Shown here one piece after another: positions 54,297 through 63,510 of a stretch of 64,000 bases of DNA (the stretch's first letter is position 1; each line of letters starts with the position of its first letter). Source of the stretch: an uncultured Saprospiraceae bacterium (GTDB lineage Bacteria > Bacteroidota > Bacteroidia > Chitinophagales > Saprospiraceae); contig CALGAW010000057.1 in assembly GCA_937959115.1 (NCBI GenBank), positions 32,717 through 96,716 of the forward strand, given 5' to 3'. The position numbers were made by a program, and so were the translations under genes. The notes beneath the pieces were generated by a model. The model was not told the DNA's origin, did no database searches, and saw nothing but the letters and a program-made list of their open reading frames with translations.

Positions 54297-56856
54297 TTTC
54301 AGTATAGTTTAAATATTTTGGTTTTGCACTTTTCGAATTGGATTTAGAACTTTTTTTCAGATCATTAATTCCCTTTTTTAATTGCGCAATACTTTGACAA
54401 AATACAATTAGCTCATCATCATGGTCAACAGGTCTAGCCTTTTCAACTTGGGTAACAGGATTAATAATTATTTCCCTTGTTAGATCATCCTCTTTCAATA
54501 AAGACTTAATCTTTTCTTCCTCAATTATTTGCTCTGCATTACTATTATGATAAACGACTTTAATACCAATCAATAAAATGCCGACCTGACGTAATTCTAA
54601 CAGCAAGATGTCGAACGTTTTCCCAACGAGATGCTTGTTCTCTTCTTCCACCAGGTCGATTGTATAAAACTCATTAAAATCATTGAATTGGAGTATTTCA
54701 TCCATAATCTTTGAAACTCCATGATTTAGGATAGATTGTGTGATAATATTACGACCATAAGATTTAGGACTAATAATTTCATTAGCATCAGCATTGAGCA
54801 AATCCTCTTTGTATTTAAGGTCATTTACTTCAGCTATGATGTAAATGGAATCGATATTGGAACCTTGTTCGTAAGTAGTTACAGAACTCAATATCTGATC
54901 TTTTAAAGAAGTCTTTTTTAGTCTCCTTTTTTTTGTTTTGACTTTCTCTTTTTCCTTTATTTTTTCTTCTGCCAAATCCTGCTGAATTGATTTGCCATTA
55001 TTGTCAAGATCATTAGTAGTTTCTTTTTCAGAAGCTTGAATAGTCATTCTATTTGTTATGATAGACTTTTCTTTGTTTTTTGAGGACTGTTGGTTGTATA
55101 TTTTTCTGCAATATCGTGAAATTGCAAGTGCTCTAAGTAGTGTTTTTTCATCGGCAGCCGGAGTACTGTCTTCTGCTAACAGAACTACCGTAGATGCTTT
55201 GGTAATATTACAATTTTTAAGGACAGATTCCTTTCGAATATCACCGTTGATCAATTTTATTTTACTTTCTTCATTTAATATCCTCAATTCATTATTGGTT
55301 GCCAACACCTCCTCCGGATTATCAACAACAAGTACTACTTTCTCTTTTTTACCATTATACTCCCGACTTGCAGTTTCAAAATCTTTTAACAATTCGGAAG
55401 TATAAAAATTCCATCCGGTTAATATGGTGTGATTAGTGCATTTAACTGGTAATTCTCCGTTCATTTTTTTTATTTGAATTTCTCTAAACATATATTCTGC
55501 TATTGCGATTAATAGTGTTCCAATGAAAATAATGTACCCTGTAAAAGAAAGCAATAGTTGTCCTGTAGAAGTAAGTGGAAAGATTCCATTATCGTTTTGA
55601 GTCAGATAATTGATAACGACCCAGAAATGTAGATCGCTTTTAGTCATGTTTAATAAGGGACTTTTAATTCCCATATCCACATAAAACTCGGTTTCTGCCT
55701 GCATCATCATTTCTACACTTATCCAATAAAGAATTGCTACGATTGCTATTCCAATAATCATGTGTTTAAACCGATAAAAAAATCGTTTAATTTTTGATTC
55801 AGTTAACATCCCATAGTTAAAGAACAGCATACATAAAATAGCAAACAAAAGGGTTGTTATAATAAGAAAAATCAAAAAGTGTTCACCTTCCTGAGACTTA
55901 AGATCCCTATCTAATACCAGACTTTTTTGAAGTCCATTGAAGTACCTATTCTTAGCTCCCGGATTCTTTTCGAAGAACTCATAACTATTTAAAATGTTTG
56001 CTTTTATTTCAGGAAACAAGGTACTTTCCTGGATCGTTTTTTTAATTGAAAAGGTATCAGGAAGGAAATCCACAGTTGAGTTTAAACCAATAAGAAACGT
56101 CCATGCGCCGAGTGTAAATTGATCTTTTTTACTTTCATTGAACTTACTGACATGAATATTGCTGAATCTACTATTTACCAGATCAGCCTGATCTTTTTCA
56201 AAATACACTTGACTTATGCATTCGAGTGTATCCAATTCATGAAATGACAAGGAGAAGGAAACCAGATAATCAATATCAATGTTTTTAAACTTTCTTATGA
56301 GTCTTGTGTAATTCCCTTCTACTACCGTTACGTTTTCCAGTGGCAGATTCAAGTATCTTGCGATGCTCTTAAACAACAAATAGGAGCTTCCCGATTTGGA
56401 GTTGGTGCCTATTCTTAAACCGTCTTCAGCTAACAGTTTTCGTCTAAAACTGTCAATGCTAATTGGTTTTTGATCGTGGCTATATAGATAAAATTTTTCT
56501 TCATAGACAGGTGCCAATACTTGGATATTTTTAATTGCATCTTCCGAACTATATACATTTTGTAATAGAATATCTCTTTGTACAAGCGCTAATTCTGCCT
56601 TTCGAGATTTTAGGTTTTCAATATTACTTATAGAGCCCTTCGATTGAATGGATTTAAAATCATATAGTCCTTCAATATCCATGCATTCCTGAAGGATTGC
56701 TCCAACTTTAATATAGTTACCCCCCATGCTTCCCGTAGAGATGAAGACAGATTGGTCATTGGCGAACATTAAACATGGAAATGCCAATATTACTAAGATT
56801 GTTTTAACCAATCTTACTCTATAACCTTCGGATACATAATACTCAACAAAACTCAA
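54277..56856 (-). CDS. TAXI solute-binding domain fused to a CASTOR/POLLUX-like RCK ion channel
   Basis: The 859-residue frame starts at TTG 56856; TTG 56811 (residue 16) is an alternative that gives a tighter signal peptide VKTILVILAFPCLMFA. Residues about 35-315 match TAXI-type TRAP solute-binding domains (VFISTGSMGGNYIKVGAILQ, then RKAELALVQRD, GLRIGTNSKSGSSYLLFKSI). Helices at about 327-349, 365-385 and 432-457 follow, with a re-entrant pore-like stretch LHFWVVINYLTQNDNGIFPL (409-428) before the last. The C-terminal half has two RCK-like parts: NHTILTGWNFYTSELL (475-490) with VVLLAEDSTPAADEKTLLRA, then a Lys/Glu-rich insert (590-650), then IYIIAEVNDLKYKEDLLNAD and SKIMDEILQFNDFNEFYTID. 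These RCK motifs resemble plant CASTOR/POLLUX, from memory. The filter position reads TQNDNG, not TVGYG. It would be a ligand-gated channel in the inner membrane. Confidence 0.8.
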   Translation of the reverse strand: MSFVEYYVSEGYRVRLVKTILVILAFPCLMFANDQSVFISTGSMGGNYIKVGAILQECMDIEGLYDFKSIQSKGSISNIENLKSRKAELALVQRDILLQNVYSSEDAIKNIQVLAPVYEEKFYLYSHDQKPISIDSFRRKLLAEDGLRIGTNSKSGSSYLLFKSIARYLNLPLENVTVVEGNYTRLIRKFKNIDIDYLVSFSLSFHELDTLECISQVYFEKDQADLVNSRFSNIHVSKFNESKKDQFTLGAWTFLIGLNSTVDFLPDTFSIKKTIQESTLFPEIKANILNSYEFFEKNPGAKNRYFNGLQKSLVLDRDLKSQEGEHFLIFLIITTLLFAILCMLFFNYGMLTESKIKRFFYRFKHMIIGIAIVAILYWISVEMMMQAETEFYVDMGIKSPLLNMTKSDLHFWVVINYLTQNDNGIFPLTSTGQLLLSFTGYIIFIGTLLIAIAEYMFREIQIKKMNGELPVKCTNHTILTGWNFYTSELLKDFETASREYNGKKEKVVLVVDNPEEVLATNNELRILNEESKIKLINGDIRKESVLKNCNITKASTVVLLAEDSTPAADEKTLLRALAISRYCRKIYNQQSSKNKEKSIITNRMTIQASEKETTNDLDNNGKSIQQDLAEEKIKEKEKVKTKKRRLKKTSLKDQILSSVTTYEQGSNIDSIYIIAEVNDLKYKEDLLNADANEIISPKSYGRNIITQSILNHGVSKIMDEILQFNDFNEFYTIDLVEEENKHLVGKTFDILLLELRQVGILLIGIKVVYHNSNAEQIIEEEKIKSLLKEDDLTREIIINPVTQVEKARPVDHDDELIVFCQSIAQLKKGINDLKKSSKSNSKSAKPKYLNYTENEKRRK

Positions 56857-56904
56857 TAATACATTATTTTTATCTATTAATTAGTTTATACCTGTATTCT
56901 TTGA

Positions 56905-59900
56905 TTAGTTCTCCAACTTGATCTTGAAACTGATATTCGGTGTTTCGTGACCATAAAAATGGTAAATACGGACATAATGCGTGTAGCCATTATTGTTAGA
57001 ATAATCAGCAAATGTTTCCGAACCACCATAGGAACCAAGGTTTGCTACATATGTGTTTTGATTCCATTGTGTGTAGTAAATCCCTCCACAACTAAACTTA
57101 TGTCCAATTACAGGGTCGAAGTTGCTACTCACAGCATAAACCTTTATATCAATTGGACCAACAAACCCCGTTGGTTCTTGAAATTTGACCCAAAACCCTC
57201 TGATATCATTTCCTCCATAACTGTTGCCATGGATAGGACTTGCAAGACCATAATTTGCTACGTTAATATTGACATCGTACTCAGTATTTAGCTGGAGTAA
57301 GGGAGCTGAAGAACAGGTATTTGAAGGGGTTATAGAGGGTGTGGATGGAGCCAAAACCAGTATATTAAAGTTATCCGTCCATGAACCTTCGTTGGAGTTA
57401 ATTTGAATATTAAATGGAACGGATTTAGTCGGACAGTTTGAAGAAACATCAAAATCAAATGCTCCGCTATTCCATTCTATTGCTCCGGAAGTCATATTGC
57501 TGTAATTTCGATCACTGTCAGTAATATTAATATCAGGATCGTTGGTTGAAATGATAGCTTCTATTCCTGTAGCCGTTCCACTACCTATGTTCTCCAATTG
57601 GATATCAAAATCAATATCCTCTCCAGCTTCCACAAATCCATTACCATTATCATCATATTGTATATCAAATGCTTTATAAATGAGGTTGGGTTGTCCAGAA
57701 CTTCCTCCTACAATTTGAATAGTAAAATTATCAACCCAAGTTCCTTCATTTGAGTTGATTTGAATATCAAAGTTGACCGTTTTTGTTGGGCAATTCGGTG
57801 AAACATCAAAATCAAAGGAGCCACTATTCCATTCCAGAGAACCCGCATTAATATCAATGTAATTTCTATCGTTATCAGTGATGTTGATATCAGCATCGTT
57901 TGTAGAGATAATTGCTTCTACGCCAGTAGCAATAGCATTACCAATATTTTGTAATCTAATATCTAAATCAATGTCTTCTCCAGCTTCAACAATCCCATTA
58001 CCATTATCATCAAAATCAATATCTAACTCATAATACGCTAGGTTTGGTTGGTTATTATTAGTAACACCACTCCCCGTTACCGAGAGAATACCGCTTCCCA
58101 TATCTGCGTTGTGGTTGACAACGATATTTCCATTATAGGGAACAACATTTACAGGACTAAAGGTGACTGTTACAGTTTGAGAGCTGCCTGCTTGAATTGT
58201 GCCTCCTGCATAAGATGAGGAGTAGACACCATAAGGGAAGCTAATACCCGATACGGTGAAGGCGGCAGTTCCTGTATTGGAAATCGTAAAGCTTTTGCTG
58301 TCTGTGTTGCCGACGGTCACGTTTCCAAAGTTGAGGTTTCCAGAAATAGAGATGACTGAATTCCCTTGATTGTTGACTCCGTTTCCAGAGCATGCCATGG
58401 TGTTGGTTCCTGAGTCGGCATTACTGTTTACAACGATGTTTCCAGTGTAGCTGAGCACTTGAGTTGGTTGAAACTGTACTTGCACATTTTGGGAGCCACC
58501 TGGGGCTACGGTACCACTCCAGTTGGCAGAGAATCCCGTTGGTGCGCTAATCCCCGAAACCGTGAATGGGTTGGTTCCTGTATTGGAGATGGTGAGTGTT
58601 TTTGATGTGTAGCTTCCTGTGTTGACGTTTCCGAAGTTGAGGTTACCGGAGAGGGAGATGACGGATGCACTTGAATTGTCAATTCCTACACCTTGTACCT
58701 GGATCGTGCTGTTGGAGCTGTTGGCATTGTCGGCTGTGTTGTCTACTTGAATGAACCCGGTATAGTTTTGTTCCAATGTTGGGTTAAACTGGATAAGTAT
58801 GGAGAGTGTACCGTTGGGTTGGACTTGGGTGGTTTGTCCGTTTAGAATGGTAAAGGCGGGGTTTGTGGAGGTGATGTTGTTTACAAAGAAGCTGGTGGTT
58901 CCAGTATTTGAGATCGTGAGTGTTTGAACGCTTGAGGGTGTGTTGATTGGGACGTTACCGAAGTTGATGTTTCCGCTGAGGCTGATGGAGCTGTAATAAG
59001 AATTGCATTGTAAATTGCTTTTAAATTCGGAAGCTATATAACGCATTCTTATATTTTGTTCTTGAACAAAGTATCGGTTACAACTTCTTAAAGTTAGTCC
59101 GCTGAATGAGTATGACATATAATTATCTACTATAATGTCAAGATTATTATTAAGAGGATTACAGACGAATCCATAGTTTTGGTCATCAATTGGAGTATCA
59201 CAAATTCCATCGTCAAATATCTCGCATCTTCGAACACCTCTTACAGAACATCCGTCTAAAGCTGTTTCAAATGTGTGATACAATGAAAAGAAATGACCAG
59301 TCTCGTGGCACAAAACATATGCGTTAGCATCTTTATCTGGTCTTAGCCATTTTGATACTAGGTAAATCCTTTGTATTCCATCTAGGGGGAAATGCGCAAA
59401 TCCTCTATGGGGAATTCCATTTACTTTTAATGTTTTTGACAAATACATGTTTAACGTATTGGGTACATCAGTACTGAAATTTGAAGTTACATCTAAGTTC
59501 AAATTAATAAAATCAGGATCAGTTAGTAACTTAATACTTGTTACTTGAAATTGTATTTTTGCAGGAGCAAATTTATCGTTCATTTTACTAATCTGATTAT
59601 TTAAATGAATTGGATCGAAACTAACAGAAGGATGGTGGTGAATAGTAATTGGTACACAAAATGTACTTTGGTTTGCAAAATCAAAGGTGGCTAAATCAAG
59701 ATAAAGATCTTCATAAAAAGTACAATAATCATTTGAAGATGCTGAGGGTATTCCCCCATCTATAGACACATTTTCTTCTTTATACAATTCTATAATAACC
59801 GAATTATTACGTTGATTTGGATCGACAAACTTCTTTTTCAATTCATCTTTAATTTCAATTTTTGCCACTACTGATGATGTATCCTCATTGATGCGAATGT

Positions 59901-60099
59901 AAGTATATGTGTCGTCCTCTGGTAATCCATTATAATTAAATGAGATAGATTGATCGATTTGGCTCATCAAATCAGCTTCATCTTCCCAAACAATAATTTC
60001 ATCACTACTTGTTACTGATAAATCTGTTTCCACAGCATTTTTCCTACAACCATTAATCACAAGCAGTGATCCAATCAATAAAAAAAATAGTCGTTTCAT
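56905..60099 (-). CDS. Lipoprotein M43-like metalloprotease with ASH/HYDIN-like repeats and PPC-like end
   Basis: The 1064-residue protein has a lipobox (MKRLFFLLIGSLLVINGC, Cys18). An M43-like catalytic domain (about 140-365) has the zinc motif HETGHFFSLYH (265-275) and Met-turn NYMSYS. Three choice-of-anchor D/ASH-type domains follow (about 375-690; SISLSGNINFGNVPINT, FGNVTVGNTDSKSFTISNTG). Two copies of a domain with YDDNGNGFVEAGEDIDFDI, QLENIGSGTATGIEAIIST (about 693-925) are nearly identical at DNA level in places. A PPC-like C-terminal domain starts around NTCSSAPLLQLN. It should sit in a membrane facing outward. It overlaps the preceding gene by 4 bp (ATGA) and lies 48 bp before the TAXI-channel gene, so cotranscription is likely. 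Confidence 0.87.
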   Translation of the reverse strand: MKRLFFLLIGSLLVINGCRKNAVETDLSVTSSDEIIVWEDEADLMSQIDQSISFNYNGLPEDDTYTYIRINEDTSSVVAKIEIKDELKKKFVDPNQRNNSVIIELYKEENVSIDGGIPSASSNDYCTFYEDLYLDLATFDFANQSTFCVPITIHHHPSVSFDPIHLNNQISKMNDKFAPAKIQFQVTSIKLLTDPDFINLNLDVTSNFSTDVPNTLNMYLSKTLKVNGIPHRGFAHFPLDGIQRIYLVSKWLRPDKDANAYVLCHETGHFFSLYHTFETALDGCSVRGVRRCEIFDDGICDTPIDDQNYGFVCNPLNNNLDIIVDNYMSYSFSGLTLRSCNRYFVQEQNIRMRYIASEFKSNLQCNSYYSSISLSGNINFGNVPINTPSSVQTLTISNTGTTSFFVNNITSTNPAFTILNGQTTQVQPNGTLSILIQFNPTLEQNYTGFIQVDNTADNANSSNSTIQVQGVGIDNSSASVISLSGNLNFGNVNTGSYTSKTLTISNTGTNPFTVSGISAPTGFSANWSGTVAPGGSQNVQVQFQPTQVLSYTGNIVVNSNADSGTNTMACSGNGVNNQGNSVISISGNLNFGNVTVGNTDSKSFTISNTGTAAFTVSGISFPYGVYSSSYAGGTIQAGSSQTVTVTFSPVNVVPYNGNIVVNHNADMGSGILSVTGSGVTNNNQPNLAYYELDIDFDDNGNGIVEAGEDIDLDIRLQNIGNAIATGVEAIISTNDADINITDNDRNYIDINAGSLEWNSGSFDFDVSPNCPTKTVNFDIQINSNEGTWVDNFTIQIVGGSSGQPNLIYKAFDIQYDDNGNGFVEAGEDIDFDIQLENIGSGTATGIEAIISTNDPDINITDSDRNYSNMTSGAIEWNSGAFDFDVSSNCPTKSVPFNIQINSNEGSWTDNFNILVLAPSTPSITPSNTCSSAPLLQLNTEYDVNINVANYGLASPIHGNSYGGNDIRGFWVKFQEPTGFVGPIDIKVYAVSSNFDPVIGHKFSCGGIYYTQWNQNTYVANLGSYGGSETFADYSNNNGYTHYVRIYHFYGHETPNISFKIKLEN

Positions 60100-60830
60100 A
60101 GTGTTGAGTTTGATTTGTTAATGATGTATTCGAAAGGTAAATTCACGCCGAGATTCAAGTAAATTTCTTCTGTGTTGGCATTGTATACACCTTCAATCTG
60201 GACAAAAGGAAATACAAGCGCCAGACCTCCGATTGCTCCATAGCTATCGTAGTAGTTTTTGTTAATCGCATATTGATTAGTCGCATAATAGGAGTAATTC
60301 AGTATTGGGTTGAGGTCACCTGAGTAGCTGTCCCAAATCATCCCTTTCAGATAGCTCACTCCACCCATTAAATGGACATATTTCAGCGTTTGATTTTTGA
60401 AGAATGGAGCAATGTACAGGCCACCTGAAAGCCCAAATAGATTTTCATTGATTTCAGGCGTGTGTACATCTTCAAATGTCAGTCCGTTTTTGACTAAAAT
60501 TTCTTTGGCACCAGACAGGATATTTTCATCATAGAAGTAAGCTGGTAGCTTATCTTGTTTGTTTTTATAACCAGATACAAAGAAACCGAATGGTGCATAA
60601 AAGGAAAATCCGAATTTGTCGATTTGCGCGTCGAATGTGGTTTGAGAGAAATCTAATTCTTCAATTGTGCTGGCCACTGTTTGGTAGTTGATACCTATTG
60701 AGATGGCTTGGGCGAATGTTCTGTCCTTGCTATTGGACGTTTGCACGTTGTAATAATTGTTTGGGGAAGTTTGTGCGATAAGGAGTGTGCTGTATGCTAG
60801 CAGGAATGATAATATGAGTGGTCTGGTCAT
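60096..60830 (-). CDS. Secreted/outer-membrane protein of unknown function
   Basis: The 244-residue protein has a signal peptide (MTRPLILSFLLAYSTLLIAQ). The remaining sequence is rich in alternating hydrophobic and aromatic residues (KFGFSFYAPFGFFVSGY, YGAIGGLALVFPFVQIEGVY) and fits an eight-stranded barrel or exposed beta protein; no family is recognised. It is followed, with a 4-bp overlap, by the M43 lipoprotein gene, and probably starts a transcription unit after a 177-bp spacer. An outer-membrane partner of the protease or the channel is possible but unproven. Confidence 0.65.
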   Translation of the reverse strand: MTRPLILSFLLAYSTLLIAQTSPNNYYNVQTSNSKDRTFAQAISIGINYQTVASTIEELDFSQTTFDAQIDKFGFSFYAPFGFFVSGYKNKQDKLPAYFYDENILSGAKEILVKNGLTFEDVHTPEINENLFGLSGGLYIAPFFKNQTLKYVHLMGGVSYLKGMIWDSYSGDLNPILNYSYYATNQYAINKNYYDSYGAIGGLALVFPFVQIEGVYNANTEEIYLNLGVNLPFEYIINKSNSTL

Positions 60831-61007
60831 GTGTTGTTGGTTTGATGTGGTGTAAGTTAAGATAGATGTTCTTTTAAGACATGAATGTAGGTGAGGAAAT
60901 TGAACTAACTATACAACAGACTCTAAAATTATATTAAACAGATTTTTGTTTTGCCCTTAACCTTTTAGGTCAATATTTTTCATTTTTGAAAAGGGAATCA
61001 ATTTAAT

Positions 61008-61811
61008 TTAATAACCAGAACTATTATCCATTTTAGGTTTTGTTAGATTAAAATAAACTCTAAGACCAAATGTTAAAAGCACTCCTTTAATATCTATATT
61101 CGAATTACTTATTCCATTAAACAATTGTTGTTTTTGATATCCATTATTGAAAAAGGTTTGATTTTGAATTACTGTTCTGAGGAATACCATTGCACGTATA
61201 TTTGAAACATCATGGTGACTTTGACCAGCTTCTCTAACCTTACCTGCACCTATTTCATAGCCGAATAAGAAAGCCGGATTAATTGCGGATTTTCTGATTG
61301 TTTCAATATCGATTTCTCTCATATTCTCAGGTGAACCTACTCTAACCTTCCCGAACCTTAAACTATAACTAACACCTGGTTGCAAGATTACATGATGTCG
61401 AGAGTTGACCGCTCCAAGTCTCAATTTTAAGTATAGGGGAATATCCAAATTAGAGTAACTCCAATCTTGAACACTACCTTGACTATAAAGCCGAGCCCTA
61501 TTAAACATTAAGTTAACATCAGTTGCTAAAGAGACAATAGAGTTTGGAGCAAAAAGATCAAAGCCAATATTTAATCCATATCCTAAATGTTTAACGGAGT
61601 CAAGCTTAGTTTTTCCAGTATAAAAATAAATGAGTGTAGAAGATTCTTCTCCTGGATAAAAATTCGTTTCACCCCCTAACCCCATATTAAGTTTCGAATT
61701 TCTAAAGGTTAGAAATCTAAGAGGTAGTTTGACTTCATCGGAGGAGTTTTGAGCCATGGAAAATGTACTCCAAACTACTGCAATTAGTAAAATCATAATT
61801 GTTTTTTTCAT
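61008..61811 (-). CDS. Outer-membrane beta-barrel protein (PorT-like/OmpA-beta type)
   Basis: The 267-residue protein has a signal peptide (MKKTIMILLIAVVWSTFSMA) and a string of amphipathic beta strands typical of small barrels (LNMGLGGETNFYPG, LGYGLNIGFDLFAPNSIV, LPLYLKLRLG-like text IPLYLKLRLGAVNSRHHVIL, GVLLTFGLRVYFNL at the C-terminus). It is like the PorT/OmpW-size barrels common in Bacteroidota. It lies 4 bp after the TPR gene, so they are cotranscribed. Specific substrate unknown. Confidence 0.7.
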   Translation of the reverse strand: MKKTIMILLIAVVWSTFSMAQNSSDEVKLPLRFLTFRNSKLNMGLGGETNFYPGEESSTLIYFYTGKTKLDSVKHLGYGLNIGFDLFAPNSIVSLATDVNLMFNRARLYSQGSVQDWSYSNLDIPLYLKLRLGAVNSRHHVILQPGVSYSLRFGKVRVGSPENMREIDIETIRKSAINPAFLFGYEIGAGKVREAGQSHHDVSNIRAMVFLRTVIQNQTFFNNGYQKQQLFNGISNSNIDIKGVLLTFGLRVYFNLTKPKMDNSSGY

Positions 61812-61815
61812 CGTG

Positions 61816-63510
61816 TTACTTTTTAATTTGACGTTCTTTTGGTTTCATTTTTAAGTTCCAGGTTACCAATGCATCTTGATTCCCCATATTCTTTGATTGC
61901 CGGATATATTCACTGGCTTTGTTAAAGGCCTGTCGTTTAGTGTATCCTAGTTTCTTGCGAACATTTGCATAACCAATATTTAGAATTTCTCCCATCCAAA
62001 ATAGGTCTTTGGATGACAGCTCTCCACTAAATTCATACTTAGTTAATAGCACTAATGCATCTGCAAGTTTCCCTTGTTTTAGATATACCCTTCCAGTGCT
62101 CAAGTCACGTTGCATTTTTGCAGAGGAGCTTGATTTACTAATTGCTATTTTCTGTTTTATTTTTTGGTTCCATTCAGTTGGTAATCTATATTGTACGGCC
62201 TCCTCGTAATACTGTAAGGCTTTCTTAAAAAACTCTTTATTAAAATAATAATCACCTGTTTTGATGTGTTTCTTTGCAAGAATAAGATTTTGTTTTAACT
62301 CAAGCTTGTCTTTTGCTTCATAGATTTTATTGCTCAAATCGGCATCTTGCTTTATTACTTTGGCTTGTGTGAATAGATCAATGGCTTTTTTGTAATTGGA
62401 TGAATTCATTTCTAAATCACCAAGATTGATCAACTTCTTGCGATATATCATTTGATTGCATTCTTGAAGAATTTTTTTACGCTCATCAGTTTTGGTTGAG
62501 GGACAAGTACCAAACACCCATGATAACCTTTGTTGCGTTTCTTCATATTTTAGTTGATCGAAAGCCAGACTACTTTCATTCAACAATAGTTGAATACTAT
62601 CCTGATTGGCAAAACAAGGGTCTTCCATTTTTTTTTGGAGCGCTTTACAAAGAAGTATTCTTTGGGCAACTTCTGAAGAATCTGATTTTTGCCAATATCG
62701 ACTTGGAGGATCATTATAAATTTGCAAGGCAAAATCGTATTTGTTTGCAGCTTCCTCATACTTTCTTTGTATAAACAGTTGGTCTGCAATTCTTAAATCA
62801 TTATTAAATTCATTCTTGGAATAAAAATATTCCAGTTTATTTTCTTTCTCTACTTTTAATAGACTTTGGGGTTCTAAAAAGCTGATTACTTGTTCAAGAT
62901 GTTTGATAGCCGTTTCAAAATCATTGCTTTTTTCAGCAGATTGAACTTGGTTTATTAGGTATTGTACTTTTTTCTCTTCTTCTTCTTTTCTTCTGATTAT
63001 TTTATTAACATGATTACAATCAATGTATATTTCGACTAAAGTAAGCTCAGTAATCTTGTATGTTTTTGTGGAAATAGTCATTTTATAATTACCGAAATGT
63101 TGCGAGCTTCCACAATCTATTTTTTGCTTAAAACCAATGATCACATTTTCTTTTTCAATATTGCATTCCAATAGCTCATGATCTTCAATTTTCACAACAG
63201 AGTTTATACAGTTTTTCTCAAACTCCAATAAATATAATTCTAATTGTAATTTACTGTCACTTGTCAATTCTAAATTTCTTTTTTGTTTAAAATTTAGTGG
63301 TATATAACTACCGTATTGAAAAAGTTTAAGCAGTTCAAAATGTGCTCCCTTTTTATCGGAACTTGTTTTATCGGAGAAAATTTGAAATTGATTACGGAAT
63401 TCAAAGAAAACTTCCAATGCCTTACTATCATCCTCTCTCCCATACAAATCATGTTCTAATCCCAACACAAATATTAGAAGCCATAAACAAATAATTATCC
63501 TATTCTTCAT
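61816..63510 (-). CDS. Secreted TPR-repeat protein
   Basis: The 564-residue protein has a signal peptide (MKNRIIICLWLLIFVLGLEH). After an N-terminal beta-rich domain (about 25-170), a helical part contains TPR units: DFETAIKHLEQVISFLE, RKYEEAANKYDFALQIYN, NYKKAIDLFTQAKVI and FFKKALQYYEEAVQY, to about residue 450. The last part (QAFNKASEYIRQSKNMGNQD) may be another repeat. TPR proteins act as scaffolds in periplasmic or surface complexes. Start overlaps the upstream gene by 4 bp (ATGA). Confidence 0.75.
   Translation of the reverse strand: MKNRIIICLWLLIFVLGLEHDLYGREDDSKALEVFFEFRNQFQIFSDKTSSDKKGAHFELLKLFQYGSYIPLNFKQKRNLELTSDSKLQLELYLLEFEKNCINSVVKIEDHELLECNIEKENVIIGFKQKIDCGSSQHFGNYKMTISTKTYKITELTLVEIYIDCNHVNKIIRRKEEEEKKVQYLINQVQSAEKSNDFETAIKHLEQVISFLEPQSLLKVEKENKLEYFYSKNEFNNDLRIADQLFIQRKYEEAANKYDFALQIYNDPPSRYWQKSDSSEVAQRILLCKALQKKMEDPCFANQDSIQLLLNESSLAFDQLKYEETQQRLSWVFGTCPSTKTDERKKILQECNQMIYRKKLINLGDLEMNSSNYKKAIDLFTQAKVIKQDADLSNKIYEAKDKLELKQNLILAKKHIKTGDYYFNKEFFKKALQYYEEAVQYRLPTEWNQKIKQKIAISKSSSSAKMQRDLSTGRVYLKQGKLADALVLLTKYEFSGELSSKDLFWMGEILNIGYANVRKKLGYTKRQAFNKASEYIRQSKNMGNQDALVTWNLKMKPKERQIKK

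Noticed and set aside
54277..56856. Simple TRAP transporter solute-binding protein
   Set aside because: The TAXI domain covers only the first third; no DctM/DctQ-type subunits are near and the remaining two thirds are membrane and RCK-like.
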